DNA of 64,000 nucleotides from Dicaeum eximium (GCA_013396995.1 VWZP01002907.1:496001-560000); one strand, 5' to 3'. Shown: positions 1 to 14,030, numbered from the stretch's first letter. Notes: generated by a model not told the origin, from the sequence alone. Made by a program: numbers and translations.

Positions 1-1523
1 ACAAGTGCTTTATTTCATTTTAGCTTTACCACAGAATTCAGTAAATTAAAATAGGATATGAAAAATACAAAGATTCCACTAATGTAAATGTGAGTGATTG
101 CCTTCCAGATATGTCCACAGAGACAGAGATATACAGGTACTCCTATATGCAGATGATTCATCCTGGAATAACTGCCCAGATAAATATAGGCAACCTGCTG
201 ACATAATCTTTTTAGAATGCTGCCATTGCAAGAGTCATCTTCTTCTTTCAGATTGAAAAGGCTCCATTACACATCTTTGGTTTGTGATGAAGAAGGAGCC
301 CATTAGACTGGTGTCAGAGAGCAGGGCCTCTTTGGATTGCCAGAGAGATAAAGAGATATTTAAGACCTGCAGGATGTTTCTAGAGGAGAACAGAAAGCAG
401 GGATAGCTCTAGCTGAGCTGCTGTTTTGTTCTGGGCCCAGTAGAGACAGCACAGCCTGAAGTCCTTGTGCCCCAACTTACAGCAGTATAACTACACTGAC
501 ACAAATAGAATTGAAGATCAGAATTTTGCCTAAAAACCATTAAAAATACGAACCCTGGGAGCCATGCCAATGTACCTGTTTGTGAGAGAAAATATTTTAT
601 ACTTCAGACTTGCATTGAAAGTCTTCTGATATGTGAATTTTGTACAGCTTGAGAAATTAACAAAACAACAGTCCTAAGCTGTATCCCTGCTCAATTTTAA
701 TTTAAAATTTATTACTTTTTAGTAAATATATATATATAATGCATGTTAATTATACAGCATATAATAGCAAAAACTACTGTGTTAGTAGCTTTCTCAAAAA
801 AATGTACTTTCCTGAAACAGAACTTTTTCCAGAGCTCTTGTATATACTATAAATATATTTTCACTGCTTAATCACTAATTTGCAAGCTTGATTTTGTACT
901 GGTTTGGAATTCAGCATTTTCCCTCTGTTATGATCAGTGCTGAACACAGAATCCCAATGGAATAAAATTATTATTTAAAAAACCTCAAAAAGCAGGGGAA
1001 GTCCTATGCCATTTACATCAAATTATGGCAATTGAACCATTAGATAAAAACAAGAAGATGAAAAAATAAAATTATTGATTCAGTGCGTCTTTCAAGCTGT
1101 GAGATGATGAGTTCTTTACTGAGAGAGGTGAGAGAAAGAATTTTCATGATAACCTTTTTAGAGTTTTTAATTTTTAGAAAGTCTTGTGACATAATTTTGC
1201 AACAGTCAGATTTCATTTAATGATGGCTCTGGCAAAAAGTCCCCTCGAACATACACTTCTTATCATCATAAAGTTTCAACATATTGTTTCATTTGTCAAT
1301 ATGTAATCAAAGGATAAAACAAGAGATGGGCTCAAATAGCAGGGAGAATAAATGTGAATGCTTTGGTTTCAAGGTGTGCAAATCAAGATATCTCAGAAGA
1401 AAACTTCAATCCCTGAGTAGTTTGTGGTCTTGCTCCCTTTGGATCGCTCAAGAATTTATATTTCTTCATTTTATCAACTTTAGTAAAAAAATGTGATTCA
1501 TACCTTCCCAACCCAGTACTTAA
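1..1523. other. Unique AT-rich non-coding DNA
   Basis: No gene, RNA gene or transposon is recognisable here. The stretch holds A/T runs and a short TA dinucleotide run near 727-738. The only open frames are short (about 70 codons) and resemble no known protein. The right edge is the GATA microsatellite. Confidence 0.6.
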
Positions 1524-1583
1524 ATAGATAGATAGATAGATAGATAGATAAGCAGATAGATAGAAAGACAGATAAGTAGATAA
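1524..1583 (+). repeat. GATA tetranucleotide microsatellite
   Basis: An uninterrupted run of GATA units from about 1524 to 1551 is followed by an imperfect continuation (AGCAGATAGA, TAGAAAGACA, GATAAGTAGATAA). The degraded right half next to a clean left half is typical of an ageing microsatellite. The reverse strand gives a meaningless SerThrTyrLeu-type repetitive peptide, so the open frame across it is an artefact. This locus is likely length-polymorphic. Confidence 0.95.
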
Positions 1584-4500
1584 ACATAGCTTGTGTTTAT
1601 GTTTCTTGTACATCCAACCATAGTTAAAATTTTATTTATAAGTAGAAGTAATTCCTCTTTTGGTGCCTACAGCATGCAATTTATTTAAGAAATTCTTAAA
1701 TTTCATCTTTAGAATTACTCTTTTTGCTCATATGTCCCACAGTCAAGATATTTTTAACATCTTTACTATAAATAGACTTATGGGGATGAAGATGTATCTT
1801 CTAAATTAGTAGTATTTCAAGCACTCATGAAGTTATAAAAACACATCTCTGGTTTATTTTTTCAACTTGTTTTATGAATCACAGTGGGGGGTTTTTTCTG
1901 TACCATAGTGGGAAAAAATAGCAGAGAAAAAAAGAATAAAAGTTATAGTCAGATGAATAAAGTGACACTATGTAACAGTTTGGCTATGACTGAAGGTGGG
2001 TCAAATTTACTTGTTGTTTATTTAGCCAGTTTCATTTCTCAGGTCACAGTAAAATGATACCAGAATCTTTACAAGTGCTGTCCAAAGCATTTCCTGCTAT
2101 CCAGCCAAAGGAGAGTTATGTGACCAATCTTTCATCAAAACAGACCTACAGCACTTTGTTTACATTACCAACCACAGGGACTCTAGCAGCAGCCTTTGAC
2201 AAAGACATGTTGCTGTGTAGGTTCAATGCATTTGGTTTCCTTATCAAAATCAACTCTTTTTATAGATGCAAGAACTGTATGTGCAGATTAAAAAGATTTT
2301 TGTGCTGTGGAATAATTTGAGCAAGGTTTTAACTTTTCTTAAAACAGTTCTAATTTGGTGGGAACTTCCTGTAACTTGTAAATAGCCTTTGAAAATAGTT
2401 AGCATTCTTTGGCAAAGAGACAAAAATAAAATTAGTTGGGCCAGGATTTCAAAGCACGTGTACATTTTTGTATACCCTCCCTGTTTAAGAACTTCAAATA
2501 CATGATTTTGATGACTCATCAAAAAAACAAAGAGAGGAATGGATGTTTGCTTCATGTTTTTAGAATTAACACCTTGGAAAGTTACATATCTTATTACCTT
2601 TGTTAGGGATAAAACCATTGAGAAGTATGACACAACATCTGAGGTTTTTATTTGCTATTCATGGGAACACAGGTGTATAGCACAGTACCACCATTGATAA
2701 TTGCCTCAGATGTATTATTCAAACCCATTCAAACCAGAAAATTTGCTGCTTTCTACTAAAATTTAAACTACTTTGATCCCATAAACTCAATACTTTCCTC
2801 ACATGATTTTTCAAACTGCAGGGATGGTGACTTTTATATCTAATACATGAGAAGCCTGGATTGTTTATTTGATTGCACTTAATTCAGCAAACAAAGTAGT
2901 CATTACCTCTTCCAAGCCAATAAACATCTAATTTTACTAACTGGAAACATAAGTCAGATTTAAGGAAGTATTTAATAATTTTCTTTTTAAAAAAAGAAAA
3001 AAACCAAATAAAGTGAGTGGAGTGAAACATTTGTGTTTATGCTCAAAATATTGAATAATAGTAGAAACCACCACCAAACTGAATTATGGATTAGAGTTCG
3101 TATGAGATCTTTCTAAAAGCATTTCTAAGTGGTTACAGAACTTTTGGAAAAATACATATTCATAGACCTACTTTGATACTAAACTCTCTTCTAATCTGAC
3201 TGAAATGATGAGAAAATTTCTACAACTGATGAATTAATTTCTGTTAACAAGTTTCCAAGGTCTGCATTAAAACTGCAAGTCATAAAATAATTGCAACATC
3301 TTTCCTTTCTCACTGAAGGATTTCCATGATCTTTCATGATCTAGGAAGAAAAGTAAGTACCTAGATTAAGGCAGGAATACTGTGGGCTATGCATCATGCA
3401 CCTCTGTAAAATGCAGTTAGGGATGTGCCTTGAACATTTTATCCAACTATGCTGCTATTTTTTGAATTTCAACAATAACCAAAGTCTGAAGCAGAAATAA
3501 AAGATATCCATCAGTTTACAACAAAGCTCTTGAAGAACCTAAGTGACTTATATTAGCTAATTATCTAAACTTCCTCAGATGTGAGGTTCAATGGCAATAA
3601 GCCAATGTAGCTCTGAAGAAACCAGCAGAGCAATGCTGATTTTTGCGGGTAGAACTCAAACTCCACTGTGGGGGTTGAATGTGGAGAGAATGAATTTATG
3701 TAACATATAGTCAAATCAGACTTGCAAAGCCCACTGTATTTGTAGGGCTGTTTCCATAATTTCCAATTTCTTTTGGGACATCTGCTTCAACTATGAAAAT
3801 TAATTTTGAAGTCAATGTTGGCATAAATAGCTGACAAGCCTATATTAAAAGTTTTAGTTGATAAAATGGCTTTAGTAAACTCAATATTAAAGGAGCACAT
3901 AAAACTGTGGTTTGAGAGGCTCTGTGATCCTCCCCCTGGAGGATCTTTAAACTTTGTTTTAACGAGTAAGAGTTGAGAGAGTGTTAATGGGACCTAAGCA
4001 TGTTTTGGAAATAACAGTAAGCAGCAATTCACACTGGCATTTCCCTGCTTGGCATTTGAGGCTGGATCAATTTGAGGGTGCAAGCTATGAAGTCACAGCC
4101 CCTCTGGGCACTCAGCTCCCTCTATCCACACCCTGTGATGACTGTGCCAGTTTGTTGCTCTGGGCAGAAGCCCCAAGCCTGTAGTTCCCTCTCTGTGATC
4201 ATGTGCTCCTACTACCAGGTTGGAAAAAGACCCACATAAATGATGAACATGTTGCAGGTGGTAGTTGAGTTGGAATAAACTGAGATCACTGTACAGGAGA
4301 ACATGAGCTGAAACACATCACCAAAGAGGAAAAAAAGGCATAATTCAGAAGGAAAATAACTACTCTACAACAGAAATATGAAAAAACTCCATATGTATTT
4401 TGATTTGTGGAAAAGCTTGAGCAGGGGCCATTTCAGTTTTGGCAGAATGAATCCTACTTGATGAAAACACCAGAGAGGAAAAAAGAATTTTCATGACCTC

Positions 4501-7500
4501 CCACTCAACAAGAGGCCCCATAGCCACAGAAATCTAAAGTTTGCATTGCAACGGAACATTGCACAATGCACTGCATGGTGCAAAAAATCATCCTTCTGGA
4601 GAGAGGAAAACATTTCATAATGATCTGTCTGCAACATTTGGTTAACCCTTCTGCTCTCAAGAATGAAATGTAGGAACCTGATACCGTAAATTTAGAAAAA
4701 AAAAATTTAAATGTTTTTAAAGAGAAGTTGTATTTTATTTCTAGGTCTATGTGCCCATAACACCATTTTGAAAATCTCTCAGTCATTGCTGTTGAAAATC
4801 CAGCTAATAAATTAGAAGCATATCAAAAGTAGGGAGGAATTTAACTTACAAAGCATAGTGCTTTGGGCTTTAACCTTCAAGAAAAATTATATCCACCACA
4901 AGAAGACATTTACTTAGTTATTGACTCTTCTATGTTTTCAAATCATGGTTCAAACCTTTTAAAACCCCTTGGAAAATAAACACAAGGATAGATCAAATTT
5001 AAAAGAAAAAAGTGTGAGGGCAAATATGGATCTGACTGAAGCTGCTTTGTTTGCTTCAAGATTGTTTTTCTGTGTCTATATTCTGCCTGTGAAGGATAGA
5101 GGAACAATTGTGTCTCTGACAAGCTCTTTTTTTTTTAAATTCTAACATTATTACTTAGCTAACTTTTTTTTTTTCTTCTTACTTCTATGGAGATATAGGT
5201 ACCAAAATATTGAGAAACTTCTGTGTCAATGCATATACTGATTTCCACTGAAAAGCATTTACGTCTTTGTTTCAGTCTCTATAAATCAGTGGGGTGGTCT
5301 GTTAGGCTGTGTCTTATTCCTTTTTCTCTCTTCTCACAAAAGGGTTCTAGGATTCATTATAAGATTCTACACCTAAATTTGGACAAGAAACAGTAAACTT
5401 ATATGTTGGTTACAGTTGGTACACAGTAGACTACACAATTTTTGTCAGCTTAGTAGACAGAGGTAAAACACCTGCATGTAGAGGTCACTTGGAACATATT
5501 TTTAGTTCTCTTCTGCATTTATCTGAAGTATCTTCAAATACAACTCTAAGTTTATACAACCTATATGGAAATATATAGCCATCTAAAAGTATTTACTTTA
5601 TAAACAGAGATACTGAGGCAGGTAGGGTGAGATTTTTCAATGTGATGCCACTTCATTTCAAACTTTAGACCCTGGGGGCCTTGCTTTTGATAGGTTCACA
5701 CAAGGAAAGCTTTTGTTAACTCACAGAGCCTTTGTTCAACACATTTAAGCATCTGTCCTCTTAGTTGCTCCTAGAAACCAAGGCATTCAGAATCAAGTAC
5801 ATAATCCAGAATTTCTTTGTCAAATATGAGCTGTAGGTCCCTGCACATTAAGTTATAAGCAACATACATTACTGTCAACTACACCAGCCTCTAATACCTC
5901 TAACATCAGTTTTAATCAATGTCCATCATCCTCACACCTCACCTGTTCCTTTCCAAATCCTCCAGCTGATCCTCTGCCCCTTCAAATTTCTTCATAAATC
6001 TGATGCAAAATTGTGTTCAGTTTACAGCAAGATCTTTTTCCTAATGGTAGTATTAATCCTCTCTTTGAATACAAGAAGATTCTTAATGTTTTTTTCCTTT
6101 CCAGAAGAAGATAACTTTTAGGCAGAAGGCCAGGTTCCTAGCTCAGGTCTCCCTCTCCTGCCTCTTTCTCAGACGGAAAAGCAAGTGGCTTTTGCCTTTT
6201 TGCCTGCTTCAGTTGCTGACTGCCAGAATAGTTCCTGGAGGCCAGGGGCATCTGAGCACACGGACTTGGAGCTGGATTGACTTCAGCCAGCTTGGAGAGC
6301 AGGGAGCCACAAAAGCTTGAAAGCTCTCACTTCCTTTTCCATTTTCAAGTCCTTTGCCAAGGGCAGTGCATTTAGTCTGGGGAATCTAGCCACAGGAATC
6401 TGAAATCTATTTAAATATGTACATTCCTGAAAGGACAGTGATCCAAATCTGATTTTAACTCAAGCACAATTTGAAGTTTGACTTAACCAGGGTCCAAAAC
6501 CATAGAGTTTTAGATTCCATAAACAAAGTGAGGATTGCTACCTGCTATGATGGGGTGCACAAAGTGCTTTGCTCGAGAGTGCAAATGTATTAATTCTGCT
6601 GCTTTTGATTCATAAAGAGTTTGCAGGTATATTCTGTTCCTGGAATTAATCTTTGGGTTTTTCTAGAGGCCAGACTGGGAACTTCAGGAAGAAATCCTCA
6701 CATCTACAGCCTTCCTTTCTAGTCTCTGGGATATTCCCTTTTCCCCTCTTTTCAGGTAGGAAGAGATCAGGAGAGTTTGTTCCACTAAGAAGAATCTATC
6801 TCCACTCATAAACTTGGGCTGATAACCCTGAAACACCAAACTTGTACTTAAAGTGTTCAAGTGCCCTCAGTTTTAATTCTAGCCAAAGAGTTGTAAAGTT
6901 TTCTGAGCTACTTTGATAACTAATTTTTTATCATATGATTATATAAATAAAAATTTAAACCCCGTAAAGTTTACAACTTTTCTGCAGTTAAATTGTTCAA
7001 AGAATATGATAGGACAAACTCTTAGATGCTAGAATTATGTGTGTCAGGGATTAATCCTGACAAATACAAGATTATGTTTTGTTATGTTTTTAGCCCTATT
7101 TATATTGCTTAACAATTTGAAGTATGCAAAATACAGATAGTTCTTCATATATATCTTTCCAGATTTAAAGAAGATAAATTATATTGTTAAATTAACTTAT
7201 CTTTTTGGTTTTAATCATTCCTAAAATCCTATTTTTCCCCTCAATCATTTTCATTTCAATGAAAACAAATATTAAATTAGAAAATTCCCTTTAGTTTATA
7301 AATAAACGTAATGTCACTTCCCTTTCAGAACCAATACCAAACTGTTTGTGGATTGCTTAATTTCAGTGCTTCGCTTGGAAAAAAATAGTAAATCTGCAAT
7401 AAATCTGTTCTCAAAAATTAAGTAACATGGTCTTTCCCAACTGTATGCCAGCAGTTCTCAGAGCATTACAGAGACACAGGCTTTTTGATTAAATGTTGAG

Positions 7501-7646
7501 CCTGGTGGAGTTCAAACACATTGGGTGATGTAATAAAACAAAGAGCAGTAAAACACTAATGACTGGCAGTGGCATTAGCACAGATATTTTCGTAGAAAGG
7601 GAGCATAAAGCTGACAAGCTGCAACTGACAAACGTTTGTGGGATTT
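1584..7646. other. Unique non-coding DNA, no recognisable gene
   Basis: About 6 kb with no recognised gene. The longest open frame (2250-2633, reverse, 127 codons) has low-complexity, hydrophobic composition and no recognised domain. T-runs occur near 5127-5176. A GC-richer patch lies at about 6100-6400 and begins just after a splice-acceptor-like pyrimidine tract (about 6088-6104). A phrase near 5603-5640 faintly recalls a MIR SINE but is too short to call. Confidence 0.55.
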
Positions 7647-7709
7647 TAGGTAATTGTGTAATTTTTACATAATACCTAATTATGTAATTAGGTAATTGTA
7701 ATTTTTACA
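7647..7709 (+). repeat. Interrupted direct repeat with an internal palindrome
   Basis: The phrase TAGGTAATTGTGTAATTTTT (7647-7666, then ACA) recurs at 7689-7709 lacking one GT. Between the copies, and overlapping the second, is a perfect inverted repeat: TACCTAATTA (7673-7682) and TAATTAGGTA (7685-7694) with a 2-nt spacer. The arrangement suggests a local duplication, probably replication slippage assisted by the hairpin. No gene or known transposon end is associated with it. Confidence 0.8.
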
Positions 7710-10700
7710 AGTCCAGATATATTTCCAGTGCAAGATATCTGGGGAAAGCTTCTTGAAATTCACATCATCAGGGTTTTTTGATGAGCCAGCTGGCTACTGA
7801 TTTCTTTCTCTTATGAGGGTAATCCCATAAAGTAACCACACTTAGATGAAAAACTTCCTGTAAGGTTATTTAAGGAAAAGGTTACAAAATTGCAAATGGC
7901 TATGGCTCTCTTGTCTTTCATTTTCATCTCCTTAGTTTCTCCAATCAGTCTTTCTCTTCATATTAAAATGACCTCACTAGGTCACTGCATAAATTTGGCT
8001 GTACTGGATTACAAAAATCTTTCAGAGTGATTGGCTTCAGTGGTCATTATCTTCAAAGCCCAAACTCCTCTCTCAGCAGCCCTCCCTGCCTAATGGGAAC
8101 AGGCACAAGGATAACAGAAGAGCGCTGCAGAAACTGGACCTACTTCATTATTGTCCTACATCCTATTTTTCCCTTGTCTAAAAGCACATAATTCTTTTTC
8201 CTCAGTTTCACAGACAAAAAGAAATTATGGGTTATAATGGCCTGAACAACTGAATATGCAAAGTGATTTCTTCAATGGCTACAGTAGATGTAGATCAAGC
8301 AGAAGAGAGATGTTGCTTTGGCATGCAACAGTTTTATTGAACAAATTAAAATGAACAGGCTAAGATAAAAAAATCTCCATGATCTAAAGGTAGTTTTAGA
8401 CCAATACACAGAATTAAAAGCTATTATATAGGCAGTTCTTGAAGGCAGTAAGGATTCCTTCAGTGTCCTTCTCACTCCAAATTTCTTGAGCTGTTTTACA
8501 GAAATTCAGGAAATTTGTCTGAATCGCAGTGTGTGTAGTGCACTTTCTGTAAATACTAAAATGGAATAAGCCATTTCTGGATTGTACAAAGTTCACCAAC
8601 ACAGAAATACCAGCTGAAAAACAGTGGTAATGGAAAGTGTAGAGTCTCTCTTACATTCTTCCCAAAGTAAAATGAAGAATGCAAAGCCAAACAGGATTAC
8701 CATCAGTCCTCTCTACTGCAATCCATCAACCACTCAAAAGCAAGTACCATTTCCAATGGATATTTCATAGAAGAAAATTACTTTTAAAGAGAAACATGAC
8801 TTGCAACATTGCCAAGTTAATGCACTGTTCCAGGACACAGCCATGTGCTGTGAGGTCTCACGTAAAACAGGAAATATTTGGCTACAGTTTCAGCCTTAGG
8901 CCGTGATCCAGAAATCTGATCCATGTGTGTACACTACTCAGGCTGGAACTTCTGCACCAGTTGGATTCAATTGCATCAGACTTCTGCACTCTTTAAGAGA
9001 AGACATGGAAGCAGGTGGTGGAATGTGGGTGGGGGAATGAGGGAGGCAAGGTACTTTTGAAAAGTGATGAGCATTGAGGAGATTTCACAGCAGATGGGTT
9101 GAAATGCTCCAATAGAGGTTAAGGGTTTTGTAAAGGGGTTCTTCCACTTTCTCACCATACCTGAACTGGGATCCCCTCCGATTTCTCAAGTTCTCTGAGA
9201 TATGAGATCCCACCTCAGACTTCTTATGCCATGTATTCCCCACTCTCCATCCCTGAAGCAACCTCTGCTTTCCTTTCTTTTCCATTTTAATTTTATACAG
9301 CAATGGGCTCCACTAGACCTTGACAGATTGCTATCCTTACTGAAAATTTCTTGCTCTCACACCAGCAGCAATGAAAGGAGGTGCCAAAGCCTGTTTCCAG
9401 CTACTCCAATAGAAGTATCAGCTACTTTATAGCCCTATTAGCAATAAGTTTTGTCATTACAGTCAAAAATACCCAGTCCTCACAGGTATGCTCACTTTCT
9501 CATAATGTTACCATTGTAAAGATTCAATTCTAAACACCAGCAAGAGAAGAAAACCAATACTGATAAATTTCCCCTTAATGTTTGAGTTATTCTGCACCTG
9601 TCTTGCACGGTCTAGGAAACAGTGACTGATAGTGCATGTTGTTCACAGGACTCCAAGATTTTCAGCCTCTCTCCAATGTACTTCACAGAAGACAATTATA
9701 TGAACTTATGTAAGACAACTGGTACATAAGAGTAAAGATTCTTTACGTCCACCTTATCATTACCTTTGATAAAACTGCAATACTGCAGCAGAAATCAATT
9801 AACCCAAAAAAGGTCAAATGATTACCCCCAATGCTTTTTCTCTTCAATAAATTAAAAACATGAAAATGCAGATAAAAGCTAACACCAAGTGAGCAATTCA
9901 TAAAAACCCAGAATAACTATAAGAATACAGGATAAAAACCCACTGTGTTTTCTGTCAATATGTTTAAAATTCTGCTACTACATGTTGCAACATTTGCCCA
10001 TAATTTGGCTAAAGGGGATGGGTTTTGGTATTCATCTCTGCTCTATTTGGGACTCATGAAGTATTCCTGTGCCTAAGTTTTAGATCCAAATTCCTCAATC
10101 ACCTAACCTAACAGTACTTCAGATTCATAATACACAGGATGTATTTCATTTTGTACAAAAACCCCACCCACTAATTCAAAAAGGAGAAGCAGAAAGGAGA
10201 CTTTTTTTTACAACATAATGTAGCGAAGTGCTAGAGGATTTGGCCAGAAAATAAAAATCTCAGTGCTTCTTTAGCCTGAGGAGGCTCAAATTATAGTTTT
10301 GATCTTCTGGAAGTGCCCAAACTCTTAGGCTATATATGTTTAACATATACAGAGTATTCTGTGGCCCTTCTCTTGAAGCTGAGTTGACATATGGAAAGGA
10401 GCACTGAATTTTGGGGCCAAAAGCAGAAAAAGAAAGATAGCCAAACTAGCCAAGTGTGTGGATTGCTCCCACCTGTTTAAGATACAGGTATTAAGAAAGC
10501 CAAGTCAGCTAACCCAAGTTAGACTAGAAAGTACACATAAGTAGAAACATGGATAAGGAGTTGTGTTTGAGGAGGATGTCTGTAGAGTGTCCTTTCACTG
10601 TCCAGGGAGTGTGACTGACCTATGGCAGTTCTTCTGTTTCTTCTGATACCGGGGATGTTGAATGGAGTCACACGAAGTTAACCCTGTTTGTTACTAAACA

Positions 10701-13700
10701 GATGCTCTTGTCCCTGAATTCTGTCCCAAAATAACTTTCTGGAAGTGTATCTATGTGATTTGTTTTGTTAATGTGCTTTCAGTGCTCTGGATTTTCAGTT
10801 TCTCATGGTGCCATACAAGTGCCATTGTGAGGGACTGCCAAGAAAACAGTAATAAGATAATCTGTCTAACAAAGCCAGGCATTTCTGAACTCAGCTTCAG
10901 CGAAGAAACAACTTGCCACACCAGCAGCTGAACCATGCTGTGTCAACAAGATGGAATGTAACTTATTTCATGCTGAAATGTGCATTAGAACAGAAATCAA
11001 GGCATGATTACTGCTTGGTGTGTGGGTTTGTTCAGGCATAGGAACAGCAGTTTGAGAGTGTGCCATGATGGAAAACATCTGGCCCATTTGGGCCTTCACT
11101 TGCACAGCCAACCTGGACATGTCCACTGACATATCACTCCTTTCATAATCACCAGCTTAGTATCTGCTGATATTTATTTAGGAAACCTGTTAAACCTGAG
11201 AGACAGGCTTTGTGTAAAGAGAAGCTATCCTCAAGAAATTTCACTGTCTTTTTCTGACTCGAACAGACCTAACAAATCACTAAACGAACACTTTCTGCTG
11301 TCAGGCATGAGACATGCCATAGTGATGCCTCAGGTTTTCTAATACAGAGGAAAGGGGGTATTCTGCAAAAGAAGAGTTTGTACAGGTTTTGGTTCATTTT
11401 CCCTCCAAGATTGCCACATAATTTATATGATAACCATAGGCAAGAGATTTTGATAGGTTTTTTGACCGAATGCTCTGCCATGAGAAGACTTTTGAGTTCA
11501 GCAGGAGATGAAAGCAAGATCATTACCCATCAAACCCTATAGGTTCCAACTGTTGGAAATGCCACCTTAGAGGCTGGACCTCTGGAATGGAGAGAAAAAG
11601 CACTCATGAAATAGCTCCAAAATGATGGATTTTTCATTCTGCTCTTGAGCTGGGACTGGGAACCAGGCAGGGGAGTAAGCAAAATCCAAGCTAAATCCCT
11701 GCAGACAGCAGGGCCCTCTGTGAGAGCGACCATGAAGAGCTGTTTAAAGGGATGCTCTTTAGTTAAGGACAAAGATGAAAATACACAACAAGAGGAAAAT
11801 GAGGGAGCCTAAAAGGTAGGGAAAAAATGAAGAGGATTCATTTGATTTGAGGATTCCCATTTCTGAAGACAAAAGAGAGTCTCTGTTGAGACTTTTTGAG
11901 AGGAGACAACAGGACGAGTTCTTTAGTTATATGTCTGCAGTTCACTTGCTTTCTTAATTCAGGAAAGACTGGAATTTCATTGTTTGCTTAAAAAGGCAAG
12001 TGGACAAAGGTGTATGCCTCCCCAGCAATGAGAATGCAAAGTCAGGATTTGGGCTGTCTGGATTAACATGGTAAAAGTCCGGAAAGTCCTGCTCTTCCTA
12101 AATAAGATGAAAAAAGGTACATGGCTATAGGTAGGGTTTTTACTCATTTTCTTCATCACCTTCTCAAAAACTTATCTAAATGATGGCAACAAAGACCTAC
12201 TAGAGGATATGCTATGAAGACACTTTAATATCAAAGCATCCAATTTATTTTCAAACACACTATAAACAACTGAACATTCCAACTCTGTCTTACAGTTTGA
12301 GATATGTATACTCAAATTTAAAAATATTTCTTATATAGAAGTGACTGAAAAACAGATATTTTATTCAAAGTGTCTTACCTTTCATAAAGAATATTCACAT
12401 TTTCATTTGTTTCTCTTTTTTTTAATGAACTCTTATTGTGGGATGCTGATAAATTGTGAAAAAGGAAGAATCTTAATAAGTAAATATTTGGTATATCAGA
12501 TATACTTATTCCAAAATAGTTGGCTTTATCTTCAAAGTAATTTTTTAAAGTCAAAATCAGTCATGTCTAATGGGTCTTCTGGGAATTCTTGAGAATTACT
12601 TTACTTTTTCAGATGTTTCAAGCTATATGTTCCCCTGTATGAGAGAATATATATTAACCTTCACTCATATCCTGTTGAATAAAACAATGTGTGGGTAAGA
12701 GTTATGACCACATTCTCTGCTCACATCACTGATTCAGTCAGAGAAGTTGCTCTACTGGGCTCTTTCTGTTTTTCTAAAATTATTGAATGCTATCAGCAAA
12801 CAGCAGGCAGCAAGACTTGGAGCTTCTAGATCTAGTGCAAAACTCCATAAAATTGATTGAATCATCCAGTGGCTTTAATGAGATTTGGGTCAATCCTTTA
12901 AAACTCTATTTGCCTTCAACAGTAATTTCCTTATACTGGCTGCAGTTTTAAATCATGCCTCAAACCTCAAAACCTCAGCCTGGGGGACCACCATTTACTT
13001 AGGTAGTAGATTTTCTCTGACTATGTTTAGAACAGCAAATACTGTGGTCAAACAGTGAAGAGTCAAATAGTTGGGACTGAGTAGAACTGAAGTTTCCTTA
13101 TTATCCTTTTTTTCTTTGGACTATCTGTAGTGGAGACCCCTTAACTGAATGTCCTTTTGCAACTGGAGTGTATTAGATGTGTTCCTACTGTGCACCTTTA
13201 GTTTCAATCCAGACAAATTCATTTGCATTGCTTGTATTAACTAAAATGTTACCGAGAGAAAAATCAGCTTCTTACCACACACACTCACTCCACATATCAA
13301 AGCAGGAGAAACTCTCCCTTTTCCTCCAGTAAATACCTTGAAAAGTAACACGTCATGATAACACAATTTCCTACTATTAGACTTTGGGAACATCATATTT
13401 AGCCAAACTCAGAGCTCTGAAAGATAGAAGGTACAGAGTTAAGGTAAAAACAAAAAACAGCTGAGCTATTAACTACTGTTCTGTTTATATATTAGAAAAA
13501 CGAATATGTGCTAAAGTCAGAAATATGGTATCCTCTTTGTAAGGCAGAGGGATTGTAAAATTTCAAACATACAAGACACACTGCACATGTAGCATCCATG
13601 TGGTGCTGTAGTTTTGTGTAGGGAGCCCAGCTGTATTTGGATAGGGTGTACCACCTAAAAACAAATATGATGATGGCTTGTCCTAGATTGATTTAAATAT

Positions 13701-13823
13701 CTGAATATAAGAAGTAAGAACCAAGACTGAGATATTCAAACCACATTGTTAAAAAATGTGAGTTTTGCTGAACTCTGTAGTTTTGAGAAGGGCAGGCAAC
13801 TTCAATGCTTATTAAGCTGTTCT
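7710..13823. other. Unique non-coding DNA, no recognisable gene
   Basis: About 6 kb of AT-rich unique sequence. Open frames reach only about 84 codons and overlap one another on opposite strands (for example around 8414-8475, 9085-9303 and 11269-11772), which is the pattern of chance frames. A slightly GC-richer patch lies near 11500-11770. I see no transposon remnant or RNA gene. Confidence 0.55.
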
Positions 13824-13981
13824 TTAATTTCCAGTGTCCAAACCAGAAATGTTCTTGGTGGCATCAGCATCCAGTTCCCCATTTTTGTGGACATACAGAT
13901 GTGCAGCTAAAGAGCCAGTGAGTGGTACAGCATGCTCTACACTCCCTGTGTGCTTCCCATCCAAACTGTACACCTGGAGTG
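13824..13981 (-). other. Possible coding exon or pseudogene fragment (unidentified)
   Basis: On the reverse strand a pyrimidine-rich stretch ending in TTCTGCTTGCCAG (AG at 13983-13982) looks like a splice acceptor, with a second possible AG at 13975-13974. It is followed by about 51 open codons to a TAA ending at 13824. The predicted peptide has balanced, protein-like composition (for example VYSLDGKHTGSVEHAV and then LTGSLAAHLYVHKNGELDAD), unlike the Lys/Phe/Cys-rich chance frames elsewhere. ATTAAA, a variant polyadenylation signal, overlaps the stop codon. I cannot assign a family; the alternating hydrophobic pattern might suit a beta-rich domain, but that is a guess. It could be a terminal exon, a retrocopy fragment or simply chance. 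No companion exon is seen. Confidence 0.2.
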
Positions 13982-14030
13982 CTGGCAAGCAGAATGGAAA
14001 CGGATTTTGAAACGTTTTGAGAACAGTCAC

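Noticed and set aside
2250..2633. 127-codon reverse open frame
   Set aside because: Low-complexity hydrophobic composition, no recognisable domain and no splice or promoter context; consistent with chance.
5603..5640. MIR-like phrase (AAACAGAGATACTGAGGCAG)
   Set aside because: Only one short block resembles MIR and the following conserved GCCCAAGGTCAC-type block is absent.
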